This document shows positions 54,181 through 63,865 of a DNA stretch of 64,000 nt, in pieces. The translations under genes were made by a program, and so were the position numbers. The DNA is from an uncultured Paracoccaceae bacterium (GTDB lineage: Bacteria; Pseudomonadota; Alphaproteobacteria; Rhodobacterales; Rhodobacteraceae). How positions within the stretch are numbered: the first letter of the stretch is position 1; each line of letters starts with the position of its first letter. Where the stretch lies: assembly GCA_938092015.1 (NCBI GenBank), contig CALKOT010000028.1, positions 57,484 through 121,483 on the forward strand, given 5' to 3'. The notes beneath the pieces were generated by a model. The model was not told the DNA's origin and did no database searches. It saw only the letters and a list, made by a program, of their open reading frames with translations.

Positions 54181-55349
54181 GATGTCGCCTCGTCGATTGC
54201 TTCGCGGAGGGTGAAGATAGTTTTCAGCACATCAGCCGTCTGCGTCTCACCCAACGGATCATGACCGGATGAGAACCAACTGACAGACAGTTCTCGTGCC
54301 CGGTCAACAAAGACATACTGGCCATGAATACCCAACCCGTGAATCAGCGGCTTGTCTCCCGGGTGCACATACCATTTCGACCTGTAATTCATGTTCGCAG
54401 GCATCTTGTCGGCAAAATCGCCTGTCGCCCACGCGTCGGCATCGCCCTTAGTTTCGATATCCTCAATCCAGCTTTCCGGCAGGATCTGAACGCCATTCCG
54501 GGTCCCACCCAGCACCAGCATCTGTCCAACCAGCGCCAGATCGCGGGCAGTAAGGCACATGCCGCCAGCCGCACGAGCGCCGCCGATGCGGTCCACGGTG
54601 ATGTAGCCGGAGTTGGCGGCCCCCAGCGGTTTCCAAATCCGATCTGCGAAAAGGTCAGCGTAACGCTGCCCTGTCGCCCTTTCAAACACCCATGCTAGAA
54701 GATCTGTGTTGGGCGAAACATAGTGGAACCGCTGCCCATGTTCGCCGTCAGCCTCAACCAGCTTGCGCATGAAGGATCTGAGGTCTCCGGCCTCTCGCCC
54801 CACAGGCACCGGGTTCCAGTTCGCGGCGTAACGGTAGTCTACAATCGGGCCTTCGGTGGCCAGATAGTCTTCATCGAACGAGACACCGACCCGCATGTCA
54901 AGCGCATCGCGCACCGTTGCACCATTATAAATCGTCGTGATGAGTTCAGGTATGTAATCAGTGATCAAGCCATCGAGTTTCAGATCGCCAGATGCTGCCA
55001 GCGATCCAGCCAAAAGCCCCAGCATGGATTTTGAGACTGAGAAAAGGATGTGCGGCGTTGAGGCGTCATTGCCGTTTCGATAGCGTTCGAACACTCGCTT
55101 ACCCTGGTGCATTACAACTACGGCGTCAGCGTCCGTGGTATCCATCGCAGGCTCAATGCTGCTAATATCGAAAGCAGGCGCGCCCACTTCAATCACCCAA
55201 CGATTGTCCGGGTCGTTCGGAATTTCGGCAGAAGGCACAATCTCGCGAACATGGTTAAGCGCCCAGGCGCTGTGCGGACGCGACCGCCAGTTTGCCAGCG
55301 TCGCCTGATCCGCCTCAGCTGGCGGAAATCCCTGCATGATTGTCGACAT
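54177..55349 (-). CDS. Serine hydrolase, beta-lactamase family class C-like
   Basis: A 390-residue penicillin-binding-like serine hydrolase. The catalytic SxxK is Ser104-Val-Ser-Lys107 (LFSVSKSML), a YxN-type motif is seen as YVSPNTD or YRYAANW, and HGLGIHGQYVFVD near the end replaces the KTG box as in the esterase EstB/6-aminohexanoate-dimer hydrolase group. There is no signal peptide, so it is cytoplasmic. With the amidase directly downstream, the resemblance to nylon oligomer hydrolases is suggestive: such serine hydrolases and amidases attack linear and cyclic amide dimers. This is an inference only. Confidence 0.87.
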   Translation of the reverse strand: MSTIMQGFPPAEADQATLANWRSRPHSAWALNHVREIVPSAEIPNDPDNRWVIEVGAPAFDISSIEPAMDTTDADAVVVMHQGKRVFERYRNGNDASTPHILFSVSKSMLGLLAGSLAASGDLKLDGLITDYIPELITTIYNGATVRDALDMRVGVSFDEDYLATEGPIVDYRYAANWNPVPVGREAGDLRSFMRKLVEADGEHGQRFHYVSPNTDLLAWVFERATGQRYADLFADRIWKPLGAANSGYITVDRIGGARAAGGMCLTARDLALVGQMLVLGGTRNGVQILPESWIEDIETKGDADAWATGDFADKMPANMNYRSKWYVHPGDKPLIHGLGIHGQYVFVDRARELSVSWFSSGHDPLGETQTADVLKTIFTLREAIDEATS

Positions 55350-55428
55350 GGGTCACCTCTTCGATCCTTTGCCGGGATCGAAAACGGAAATGCCCATCAC
55401 AGCAAGGCTTTTCCTGATAACCCCGACG

Positions 55429-56814
55429 TCAAACGGCAGGCGCCGCGAACCGCAGCTCAAATATGGAACCTGGGCCGCTATTGTTGAAAAGTTTAAGATC
55501 CCCCCCCATCGCCTGAGCAATTGAACGGGACAGAGCAAGCCCAAGGCCAGCGCCCTGCCCTTCATAAGGCCCTTCAAGGCCCTTATCGCCGAAGGCATGA
55601 AAGATCAGCTCACTTCGATGGGCCGGTACGCCACGCCCGTTGTCAGATACCGTAATAGCGATCGCCCTTTCCGTCGCTTCGCTGCAGCTGACAGTGATCT
55701 GATCGGCGCCCGAGTGATCAATCGCATTTGCAATAAGATTGGCGATACATTGCCTAACTCGCACATCTTTTATCTGCCGGGACTGGTCGCAAAAACCATT
55801 TTCCATAATCAATGAAACGCCTGCCTGATGCGCACGGCTGCTAAACAATGCAACCTCTTCTGCGATAATGTCGACAAGCACGGCCGGCGCGCGTTTGATA
55901 GCAATAGCGTCAACTTCGGCAGCTGAGATTTCCAGTATCCGGTCGAGAAGATTGACAAGATTGCCGCCGCTTTCCCGCATGATATCAACCAAGTGACGCT
56001 GATCATCAGGCATATCCTTGATCGCCATCAATTCGGCCGACCCCAGGATGCCGCTTAAAGGGGTCCTGATCTCATGGCTCAACTGAGCTAACAGAATAGA
56101 TTTCGCCCGGCTTTCCGCCTTTAGTTCCGTGAAAGCATGCTCAATCAGTTCTTCATCACCAAGGCGTTTGAAGTACTCGATCCGTACATTCACCGCGATG
56201 GCGACCGTCGTCACCATCATGAAAAGCACCAGAGCCAGCGGCGCCGCAACGTTCTCCAAACTAAGTTCGCCCAGATAGTAGGGGCGCGCCAAAGCAGAGA
56301 AAAGCAAGGTGACATGGAAAATGCCAAGCGAAGTGTAGAGGATAGAGCGACTTTGCTTGGCAAACGGAATAAAATATGCCGCAGCGACACCGCAACCTGC
56401 GAGGACGCCCAAGCTCCAACTTTCAGGCGACATTACATACACCAAAGACAGGCAAATGCCGCCTGCAATCGCCAGGCTTTACGACAATTGCCGAATTGGT
56501 TTTTTGACATGCGCAAGCGAGGCTTTGGGGTCTTGCGCAGTTTTGTAAACAGCTCTGAAGACAATTAGCGCATGCAGTTCTGTTAGTTGCAGTAGGAGGT
56601 ATGTGCCAACAGAAACGGGAAAGGGCACAATCAGCAATCCGAACCCAAATCCGCAAAGAAAGATGGCCTGGATCTGAAGGAGACTGTCAGCTTTGCCGGT
56701 TGCCTGCCGAACAATAGCGCGGCGTTCGCGCGCGGCGGCGCTATCCAAATCTGGGTCAAAAACCTGGACAGGCCTCGGCCTATACAAACTGGCGCAGCGC
56801 TCAGCTAGAGACAC
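55429..56814 (-). pseudogene. Membrane histidine kinase interrupted by TAA
   Basis: Reading from a GTG at 56814 (GGGAG eight bases before it) the frame codes a cytoplasmic start and two membrane helices (FLCGFGFGLLIVPF, LLLQLTELHALIVF), then meets TAA at 56481-56479. The same frame goes on without shift: SLAIAGGICLSLVYV, more membrane helices, the H-box AQLSHEIRTPLSGILGSAELM, N-box ANLIANAIDHSG, and G-boxes SDNGRGVP and GAGLGLALSRSIAQAMGG. One nonsense codon therefore splits an otherwise intact six-helix sensor kinase. The downstream part can start at TTG 56445 and could make a shorter membrane kinase of 338 residues; full function is doubtful. Confidence 0.75.
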
Positions 56815-56991
56815 AACACACACTCCCACACACATACCGCGATCATCAATAAGACCGTGGGACTCGCTAACACGAAATCATGACTACAATGTGCATTCGG
56901 GGCACAAATAGCAGACTACCGATAAGGCTAAGTGCTTTTGAGGTATCGAACAGGCACTGACGCTACGGAAGCACCAGGTGACCTTGCGACG

Positions 56992-57693
56992 TCAACCCTT
57001 CTTCGCTGGTTCAGCCGCGCCGCCAAGATCTGCGGACCAAGCAAGCGGGTCGGCAAGGAACTCACCCACGCTTTCTAACGTTTTCTTGTCGAAATGCCCG
57101 CCCGTACGCGCTTCTGCCAACACATCGCGCCATGTGGCGAGGTAATGCAGGGTCAGGCCGTTGTCTTTCAACATCTCGGTAGAGCCTTCAAAGATGTCGT
57201 AGTAAAAGAGGACCAGCGTATGATTGCAAAGCGCGCCGGTGTTGCGGATTGCTTCAGCGAACTTCAGTTTTGATCCACCATCGGTCGTCAGGTCCTCGAC
57301 CAACAGAACGCGCTGGCCTTCTTCGATCACCCCCTCGATCTGAGCATCCCGACCAAACCCTTTGGGTTTCTTGCGGACATATTGCATTGGCAGGCCCATG
57401 CGCTCTGCTATCCATGCGGCGAAGGGTATGCCAGCGGTCTCACCGCCTGCAACAGCGTCGAACGCCTCAAAACCAGCGTCGCGCATCAGTTTCGAGACAG
57501 CGAAGTCCATCAGTGCGGACCGGATGCGCGGGTATGAGATGAGTTTACGGCAGTCGATATATACTGGGCTGTAGAGGCCTGAAGTTAGCTTGTAAGGGTC
57601 ATCGGCGCGGAAATGCACCGCTTTGACCTCAAGCAACATCCGGGCGGTTTGCTGGGCCATCAACTCATCATCGGGGAAGGTGTTCTGAAACAT
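56992..57693 (-). CDS. pyrE: Orotate phosphoribosyltransferase
   Basis: A 233-residue PyrE that joins orotate and PRPP to orotidine 5'-phosphate in pyrimidine synthesis. The type I PRTase motif is [21 protein letters not shown], and [20 protein letters not shown] and [16 protein letters not shown] form the orotate and flexible loop regions. ATG 57693 follows the pyrC stop by 13 bases, so both are cotranscribed; the open frame upstream lies within pyrC. The C-terminal 25 residues extend beyond the usual end. Confidence 0.95.
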   Translation of the reverse strand: MFQNTFPDDELMAQQTARMLLEVKAVHFRADDPYKLTSGLYSPVYIDCRKLISYPRIRSALMDFAVSKLMRDAGFEAFDAVAGGETAGIPFAAWIAERMGLPMQYVRKKPKGFGRDAQIEGVIEEGQRVLLVEDLTTDGGSKLKFAEAIRNTGALCNHTLVLFYYDIFEGSTEMLKDNGLTLHYLATWRDVLAEARTGGHFDKKTLESVGEFLADPLAWSADLGGAAEPAKKG

Positions 57694-57706
57694 GGGGATG
57701 CCTTTC

Positions 57707-58744
57707 TCAGACGACGCGCCAGTGCAGCGGATAACCGGGATCAAAAACCGTCACCGGCCCATCGCCAGTTTCGATCTTTGCCGGGTATTCCACAGGATCG
57801 GTCTGTTTCTCAAGTGTGATCGTCGCATCATTTGGCGCGAGCCGATAAAATGCCGGGCCGTTCAGCGAGGCGAACGCCTCTAGCTTGTCCAGCGCAGCGT
57901 TTTCTTCGAAGACATGCGCGAGACAGGACATGGTGTTTGTCGACGAAAACACCCCAGCGCAGCCACAGGCGGTTTCCTTCAACGGGTCGACATGCGGCGC
58001 GCTGTCAGTGCCGAGGAAATAAGTCGGATCACCAGATGTCGCCGCCTTACGAAGGGCGAGACGGTGCTTTTCACGCTTGGCGACGGGCAGGCAGTAATAA
58101 TGCGGGCGGATACCACCGACCAGGATGTGGTTGCGGTTGATGATCAGATGATGCGTCGTGATCGTCGCGCCCAGGTCGGGGCCAACGGATGCGGCATAGG
58201 CGACGCCTTCTTCCGTCGTGATATGCTCCATCACCACCCGCAGGCCTGGTGTTGACCGGCGGAGCGGGTCGAGGACGCGGTCAATGAACACTGCCTCTCG
58301 ATCGAAGATATCGATATCGGCGTCAGTCACTTCGCCGTGGACGCAGAGAGGCAGACCGGCTTCCGCCATCGCTTCAAGAACACCGCGAACCTTATCGAAA
58401 TCGCGCACGCCAGAGGCAGAATTTGTAGTGGCGCCCGCCGGATACAGTTTTACTGCTTTTACCAGCCCTGCCTTCGACGCCGCAATGACATCGACAGGAT
58501 CAGTCGCCTCGGTAAGGTAAAGGGTCATCAAGGGTTCAAAATCCGCGCCTTCCGGTATCGCGGCCAGAATGCGGTCGCGGTAGGCCTCAGCATTCGCTTT
58601 GGTCACCACGGGCGGCACAAGGTTTGGCATGATGATGGCGCGTCCGAAATCTCGGGTGCTTTCTGGCGTTACGCCTTTCAGCATGTCGCCATCGCGAAGG
58701 TGAAGGTGCCAGTCGTCGGGGCGGCGGATCGTTAAGCTTTTCAT
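57707..58744 (-). CDS. pyrC: Dihydroorotase, class II
   Basis: A 345-residue dihydroorotase that cyclises carbamoyl aspartate. Zinc ligands are seen in HLHLRDG (residues 12-18), LCVHGEV and VMEHITT, the carbamylated lysine in [13 protein letters not shown], and the loop FLGTDSAPH holds the catalytic aspartate. It belongs to the E. coli-like class. I use ATG 58744; GTG 58750 is two codons upstream. The pyrC-pyrE order makes a small pyrimidine operon. Confidence 0.95.
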   Translation of the reverse strand: MKSLTIRRPDDWHLHLRDGDMLKGVTPESTRDFGRAIIMPNLVPPVVTKANAEAYRDRILAAIPEGADFEPLMTLYLTEATDPVDVIAASKAGLVKAVKLYPAGATTNSASGVRDFDKVRGVLEAMAEAGLPLCVHGEVTDADIDIFDREAVFIDRVLDPLRRSTPGLRVVMEHITTEEGVAYAASVGPDLGATITTHHLIINRNHILVGGIRPHYYCLPVAKREKHRLALRKAATSGDPTYFLGTDSAPHVDPLKETACGCAGVFSSTNTMSCLAHVFEENAALDKLEAFASLNGPAFYRLAPNDATITLEKQTDPVEYPAKIETGDGPVTVFDPGYPLHWRVV

Positions 58745-58794
58745 GGGCACGGGGTATAGGGGCGAATCCCAGCCCAGCGCAACTCAGCCCGGGA

Positions 58795-59217
58795 TCATCC
58801 GCGCACGATGTAAACAGATGGCGGGCTGCCATCCAGCTCTGCCTCACCAGCGGCCAGACTGCAGGCAAGCTCTGATCTATCGGCGCCCAGAACGATCAGG
58901 TCTGCTTCAATCTCATTGGCGGCCTTGATCGCCTTAGGCTCCACATCGCCAAGGGCGCTGAAATGTTTTGCTATCTTCACACCAGGCGCGGTCTGCTGAA
59001 CAAAGTCATGGGTCATCTTGGTGGCTTGCTCGAACAGTTCCTTCAACGGGCCCTGGTTCAGGAATGACCCCGCCAGACCGCCAGTCAGATCCGGCGCAAC
59101 GGTCAAGACATAAAGCTGCGCCTGATCGAGTGTAGACACTGCCGAGGCGCGTTGCAGTAGCAAGCCGGACAGTTTCGGGTTGGCGATATCGATGACGCAG
59201 AGAACATTTTTATGCAT
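58795..59217 (-). CDS. Universal stress protein UspA family
   Basis: A 140-residue Usp domain starting KNVLCVIDIANPKLSGLLLQRA. The ATP-binding G2xG9G(S/T) loop is poorly kept (VLGADRSELACSLAAGEAEL), so it may belong to the non-ATP-binding UspA type. ATG 59217; ATG/GTG codons further upstream lack support. No FNR-type box was found in front of it, unlike the usp gene at 33 kb. Confidence 0.78.
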   Translation of the reverse strand: MHKNVLCVIDIANPKLSGLLLQRASAVSTLDQAQLYVLTVAPDLTGGLAGSFLNQGPLKELFEQATKMTHDFVQQTAPGVKIAKHFSALGDVEPKAIKAANEIEADLIVLGADRSELACSLAAGEAELDGSPPSVYIVRG

Positions 59218-59290
59218 TTGGCGTGCCTCCAAGCGTGATCTTGACGGTCTGTACTGCTAAAGCAAGCCTACCAATAAAGAGGAGGGTGAA

Positions 59291-59841
59291 ATGGTCATTG
59301 GGCCAGACACCGTGCGGGAACCTCGGCGCGACGAATTTGACGAGATCCACGATCTACTGGTCGCCGCGTTTGACACCCCAGCCGAAGCTAAACTCGTACG
59401 CCAACTTCGCAATGACGGCGCTATGGCGATTGAACTGGTCAAGCCGTGGGAAGGGAAGGTCGGCGCTTATGTCGCCCTTACGAGAATGCAAGCGCCTGAA
59501 GGTTGGCTATGCCTTGCGCCGATTGCCGTAAGACCGAATGGCAAGATGGGGCGTTGACCCTTTCGCTGGGGCAAAAACAGCAATTCCGTTTTGGCTCTCG
59601 TTTGCTCAGTCAACTGGCGCTTTCTCACAAAAGGGGCCTTTTTGCGAAACCGTTCGGCGAAGATGTTTCGATCGTCGTTCTGGGCAAGCCAAGCTTCTAC
59701 CAACGCGCCGGGTTCAGCCTTGACCGTGCGCGAAATCTCACATCGCCATACCCTTTGGAATACACATTAATCTTACGCCACGGCGAGGAAGCCCCAGAGG
59801 CCACGCTGGTTTACTCTTCAGCATTCGAAGCGCTGGGTTAA
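59291..59841 (+). pseudogene. GNAT N-acetyltransferase split by a one-base deletion
   Basis: ATG 59291 with GGAGGG eight bases upstream starts VREPRRDEFDEIHDLLVAAFDTPAEAKLVRQLRNDGAMAIE, a GNAT N-terminus, and reaches IAVRPNGKMGR and TGA at 59557. A second frame holds QDGALTLSLGQKQQFRFGSRLLSQLAL, VVLGKPSFYQRAGFSLDRARNLTSPYPLEYTLIL and a normal end at 59841, which is the C-terminal half of the YhbS-like group. Placing one T after 59539 restores PNWQDG and joins the halves. Pseudogene or sequencing error. Confidence 0.78.
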
Positions 59842-59871
59842 TGATGGCGCGAACCATCGAAAGGACATCAC

Positions 59872-60288
59872 ATGCAGGAACGCAAAGGCTGGACCTTCGT
59901 CCACAATGCTGCCGAAGATGCTGAGTGGACACCTGGACTGCGCGATATCTTTGAGTATCGCGACCTGGCGATCAAAGAAGGCACGAACGGTGATTTCGTC
60001 GCTCACGTGATCCGCCATAACGGCAATGAGGCGCCAGATGGCGTGCAGCAGTGGCACATTCATGAATGTGATTTTCAGATGGTCTATGTGCTGAACGGCT
60101 GGGCTACGTTTGAATACGAAGGGCAAGGCGAACACACGATCCGCAAAGGTGACTGCATCCTTCAAACCCCAATGATCCGACATCGCGAAATCAAGTGCTC
60201 GTCCGATTTCGAGGTGCTTGAGATCGTCTCACCCGCCGACTTCAAGACCAAGCTTGTCGACGCCCCCGACGCCGTGGCGGCTGAATAG
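59872..60288 (+). CDS. Cupin domain protein
   Basis: A 138-residue cupin. The two conserved motifs are visible: QQWHIHECDFQMVYVLNGWATFE (metal ligands His, His and Glu/Asp positions) and a second region GDCILQTPMIRHREIKCS. The N-terminus WTFVHNAAEDAEWTPGLRDIFEYRDL precedes the barrel. Single-domain cupins of this kind are often metal-dependent isomerases, dioxygenases or lyases. It is the first gene of the tight SDR-LLM-AtuA operon; its stop directly abuts the ATG of the SDR gene. Confidence 0.85.
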   Translation: MQERKGWTFVHNAAEDAEWTPGLRDIFEYRDLAIKEGTNGDFVAHVIRHNGNEAPDGVQQWHIHECDFQMVYVLNGWATFEYEGQGEHTIRKGDCILQTPMIRHREIKCSSDFEVLEIVSPADFKTKLVDAPDAVAAE

Positions 60289-61059
60289 ATGGATCTGGGG
60301 CTAAGTGGCAAAACTGCGTTGATCACTGGCGGGTCGAAAGGCATCGGCTTTGGTGTCGCTGAGGCGATGATGGCTGAGGGCGTTTCTGTAACCATCGCTG
60401 CTCGCGATCCGGCGGTTCTGGATCGAGCGGTTGAGCGATTGGACGGCCATGCCAAGGCTGTCGCGATTGACCTATCGGCCAGCGGCTCGGCGGATGAATT
60501 GCTGGCAAAGGCTGGCTGCCCCGACATTCTGGTGAATAACGCAGGCGCCATTCCGGGTGGCGACATCGAAGGCGTGGACGAAGCGACCTGGCGCACGGCT
60601 TGGGACCTGAAGGTGTTCGGCTATATCAACCTCTGCCGCGCCGCTTATGCTCAGATGAAAGGGAAAGGCGGCGTCATCGTGAATGTCACGGGCCTCGCCG
60701 CCGACCGCACCGATTTCAACTATATTGCCGGCACCGCTGGCAATGCCTCACTCAACGCCTTCACCAAGGCGTTCGGCTCGCAGTCGGTTGAGGAGGGCGT
60801 ACGCTGCCTCGCCGTTTCGCCCGGCGCGACGACGACTGAGCGGTTGGTGGGGCTGATGAAGGGTCGCGCTCGTGAAGAAAAGGGCGACGAAAATCAGTGG
60901 CAGTCTTTCCTTGGCGGCTTGCCGCTTGGACGGGCTGGTGAAGTGCAAGAGGTTGCCGACGTCGTCACGTTCCTCGCCTCCCCCCGCGCCTCGTGGGTGT
61001 CGGGTGTGGTGCTGAATGTCGATGGCGGCCATGGCGCAAGAGGATCCAGTTTCCGATGA
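60289..61059 (+). CDS. SDR family oxidoreductase with atypical active site
   Basis: A 256-residue short-chain dehydrogenase. The coenzyme loop [10 protein letters not shown] and NNAGAIPG motif are intact, which indicates NAD(P) binding. The expected S...YxxxK is not: the segment reads [20 protein letters not shown], so the usual Tyr is replaced by Gly and Lys by Asn when aligned to YxxSKAALNA. A family of such SDRs with the YIAGTAGNA pattern exists, so the change is conserved there and not damage. Reaction unknown. The ATGA overlap with the flavoenzyme gene downstream and the abutting cupin gene upstream make it part of a five-gene operon. Confidence 0.87.
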   Translation: MDLGLSGKTALITGGSKGIGFGVAEAMMAEGVSVTIAARDPAVLDRAVERLDGHAKAVAIDLSASGSADELLAKAGCPDILVNNAGAIPGGDIEGVDEATWRTAWDLKVFGYINLCRAAYAQMKGKGGVIVNVTGLAADRTDFNYIAGTAGNASLNAFTKAFGSQSVEEGVRCLAVSPGATTTERLVGLMKGRAREEKGDENQWQSFLGGLPLGRAGEVQEVADVVTFLASPRASWVSGVVLNVDGGHGARGSSFR

Positions 61060-62063
61060 TACCTTATTCCGTTCTCGACCTCGCTCCGATCGCCGAAGGG
61101 CGCAATGCAGCCGCCAGCTTTGCACATTCCGCTGATCTTGCGAAACATGCTGAAAGTTGGGGCTACAACCGGTTTTGGTTGGCTGAACATCACAACATGC
61201 CCGGCATCGCCAGCGCCGCAACGGCCGTTGTCATCGGCCATGTCGCCGCCGCGACCAGCACAATCCGGGTGGGATCTGGCGGCGTGATGCTTCCCAATCA
61301 TTCTCCACTGGTCATCGCCGAGCAGTTCGGCACGCTAGCGACGCTGTTTCAAGGCCGTATCGACTGCGGTCTTGGTCGGGCGCCGGGCACAGATATGGGC
61401 ACAGCGCGGGCGTTGAGACGGTCCAAAGACATGAACGATCAGTTCCCACAGGATGTCGTCGAGCTGATGGGATATTTCGATGATCCCCAGCCCGGTCAGC
61501 AGATCAAGGCGGTGCCAGGGACGGGAACGCATGTGCCGGTGTGGATTCTCGGATCTTCCCTCTACGGCGCGCAATTGGCTGCACATCTGGGCCTGCCCTA
61601 CGCTTTCGCCTCACACTTCGCTCCTGATGCTTTGGAACATGCGGGGCAGGTTTATCGCGAAATGTTCCAGCCGTCGAAATTCCTCGACGCGCCTTACTTC
61701 ATGCTCGCCTGCAACGTCTATGCGGCTGAGACAGAGGCTGAGGCGCGCTTTCATATGTCATCGCATCAGCAGTCTTTTGCGCGGCTCAGGACAGGAACGC
61801 CCGGCCCGATGCCAAAACCAGTGGACAACATCGAAGAGCTGCTTGATCCCGGCATTCTGGGCATGGTCAACCACGCGCTGTCCGTCTCTGCGTGCGGATC
61901 GCCGGCAATGGTGAAAATCCAGCTTGGGTCTATGATCCAGCGCTATCAGCCCGATGAGATCATCATCAACGGCTCAATGCACGATCATCAGGCACGCCTT
62001 CGAAGCTTTGAGATAGCAGCCGACGCCATGAAATCGATTGGCGCTGCGGGGGCGGCAGAGTGA
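61056..62063 (+). CDS. LLM class flavin-dependent oxidoreductase
   Basis: A 335-residue luciferase-like monooxygenase. [11 protein letters not shown] at the start, [53 protein letters not shown] form the bacterial luciferase core with flavin site, and the C-terminus has [10 protein letters not shown]. The family uses reduced FMN, usually with oxygen, to hydroxylate or oxidatively cleave an organic substrate. A flavin reductase is not adjacent. ATG 61056 lies in the SDR stop (ATGA), and its stop overlaps the next GTG. Confidence 0.9.
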   Translation: MIPYSVLDLAPIAEGRNAAASFAHSADLAKHAESWGYNRFWLAEHHNMPGIASAATAVVIGHVAAATSTIRVGSGGVMLPNHSPLVIAEQFGTLATLFQGRIDCGLGRAPGTDMGTARALRRSKDMNDQFPQDVVELMGYFDDPQPGQQIKAVPGTGTHVPVWILGSSLYGAQLAAHLGLPYAFASHFAPDALEHAGQVYREMFQPSKFLDAPYFMLACNVYAAETEAEARFHMSSHQQSFARLRTGTPGPMPKPVDNIEELLDPGILGMVNHALSVSACGSPAMVKIQLGSMIQRYQPDEIIINGSMHDHQARLRSFEIAADAMKSIGAAGAAE

Positions 62064-63403
62064 CTGTCTATATCGGCTGCGGCGCCGGATTTGCGGGTGA
62101 CAGGTTTGACGCCGCTGCTGCAATCATCGCTGAACTGGCCTCACGGGATGCCCCAAAGTACCTGATGTTTGAATGTCTGGCGGAACGCACGCTCGCTTCG
62201 GCCCAGCTTGAAAAGCTGAAAGACCCTTCGAAAGGCTACTCGCCGTTTCTGGATCAGTATTTCTCTCGCCACCTTGGCGCAGCGATGTCGGCAGGCGTTA
62301 AGATCGTCTCGAACTTAGGCGCTGCACACCCGATCTCTGGCGCCCAAAGGGTGCGAGAGATTGCGGCTGAGCAAGGCCTAAAATCGCCCCGCGTCGCAGT
62401 TGTCATGGGCGATGATCTATCTGAAACGATGAGCGAGGTGGAAATCCGCGATTTGCCGTTGATGGATGGGCAAGACGTCATCCATCGGACCATGCGGGCC
62501 GCCAATGTCTATCTTGGCGCCGAACCCGTGGCTGAGGCGGTGGCGACGGGGGCCGATGTCATTCTGGTCGGACGTACCACCGACAGCGCGCTCGCCCTCG
62601 GGCCATTGATGCACGAATACGGTTGGACCGACCTCGACAGGCTGGCGGCGGGCACGATCACTGGCCATCTGTTGGAATGTGGGGCGCAGGTATCTGGCGC
62701 CTACTTCGCCGATCCCGGCAAGAAGGACGTACCCGACCTTGCCCGCGTTGGATTTCCCATCGCAGAAGTGCAAGAGGATGGCAGCTTTGTCATCACCAAA
62801 CCCAAAGGCACCGGCGGGTTGGTTGATCGTGCGACCGTCACTGAACAACTGCTCTATGAGATGCATGATCCCGCCGCCTATTTGGTGCCCGAGGCCAGCT
62901 GCGATGTGACCGGACTGACACTGTCAGATGACGGGGAAAACCGCGTTCAGGTTGGCGGCGTGAAAGGGCATGCCCGGCCTGAAAAGCTGAAGGCGACAGT
63001 CTCAGTTGATTTTGGCTGGATGGCTGAAGCTGAAATTTCGTATGCAGGCATTGGCGCCCTTGCGCGAACCCAACTGGCGGGAGAGATCGTTGAGACTAGG
63101 ATGCGTGAGGCCGGGGTCACCGAAGAGATCGCCTTTGATATCATCGGCGGCGGCGCAACCTTTGGCCGTGGGGCCAAGCAGTTTGGGAATGATGCTGGTG
63201 ATGGCGACTATCGTCTGCGCCTGTCGATCATCACCGACGATAAGGCTACGGCGCAGTTGTTGAATGATGAGCTATATCATCTCTACTGTTCTGGCCCCTC
63301 TGCCGGGGGCGGCATACGAAATGCGCTGATCCCGCAGATGGCCACAGCTTCAGTCATGGTGCCCCGCGATCTGGTATCGCCCAGGATTGAGGTGATCGAA
63401 TGA
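62060..63403 (+). CDS. AtuA family protein (DUF1446)
   Basis: A 447-residue AtuA/DUF1446 protein: [18 protein letters not shown] at the start, [40 protein letters not shown] and [17 protein letters not shown] are family patterns. AtuA occurs in the citronellol and geraniol degradation cluster of Pseudomonas but its reaction is unknown. The GTG start overlaps the flavoenzyme stop. It is followed by a separate small protein that in longer relatives is fused as the C-terminal part. Confidence 0.9.
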   Translation: MTVYIGCGAGFAGDRFDAAAAIIAELASRDAPKYLMFECLAERTLASAQLEKLKDPSKGYSPFLDQYFSRHLGAAMSAGVKIVSNLGAAHPISGAQRVREIAAEQGLKSPRVAVVMGDDLSETMSEVEIRDLPLMDGQDVIHRTMRAANVYLGAEPVAEAVATGADVILVGRTTDSALALGPLMHEYGWTDLDRLAAGTITGHLLECGAQVSGAYFADPGKKDVPDLARVGFPIAEVQEDGSFVITKPKGTGGLVDRATVTEQLLYEMHDPAAYLVPEASCDVTGLTLSDDGENRVQVGGVKGHARPEKLKATVSVDFGWMAEAEISYAGIGALARTQLAGEIVETRMREAGVTEEIAFDIIGGGATFGRGAKQFGNDAGDGDYRLRLSIITDDKATAQLLNDELYHLYCSGPSAGGGIRNALIPQMATASVMVPRDLVSPRIEVIE

Positions 63404-63711
63404 GGCCCCTACATGACATCGCCCACGGCCGCGCCGGGGATAAAGGCGACACATCGAACGTATCAGTGATCGCGTATCGGGCTGAAGACTGGGCCCAGAT
63501 TAAGAACGAAGTTACGGCGGCAAAGGTTGAAACGTTGTTTTCACGCTTTGGGAATGTGAAGGTGCGCCGATATGAGCTTCCCCAGCTTCACGCCCTGAAC
63601 TTCGTCATAGAAAATGCACTTGGCGGTGGCGTAAACGCATCATTGGCCATCGACAGACACGGCAAAACGCTTTCGTCGTTTCTGTTAACGGAGTTTCAGG
63701 TCAGCAGCTAG
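63400..63711 (+). CDS. AtuA-associated small domain protein
   Basis: A 103-residue protein: DIAHGRAGDKGDTSNVSVIAYRAEDWAQIKNEVTAAKVETLFSRFG and RRYELPQLHALNFVIENALGGGVNASLAIDRHGKTLSSFLL. The RAGDKGD/S-N and NFVIENALGGGV motifs belong to the domain that follows AtuA in longer proteins (ferredoxin-like fold). ATG overlaps the AtuA stop by four bases. It probably forms a complex with the AtuA protein. Last gene of the operon. Confidence 0.87.
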   Translation: MRPLHDIAHGRAGDKGDTSNVSVIAYRAEDWAQIKNEVTAAKVETLFSRFGNVKVRRYELPQLHALNFVIENALGGGVNASLAIDRHGKTLSSFLLTEFQVSS

Positions 63712-63733
63712 AGCGCCGCTGGTAAAGCCGTTT

Positions 63734-63749
63734 CTTTCACATGTGAAAG
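63734..63749. repeat. Palindrome CTTTCACATGTGAAAG
   Basis: A perfect 16-base palindrome 23 bases downstream of the last AtuA operon gene; third occurrence of the TTTCAC-N2-GTGAAA core. Confidence 0.55.
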
Positions 63750-63865
63750 CTGAGTTAAGTCATTGATATATAAGGTACGGATAGTGAATTGCCTTACTTT
63801 GTTCTTTCTTTAGCCCTAAGCATAGGCGCAATTCAACTGCCTGTAACCTGAACTTAATGTCTGGC

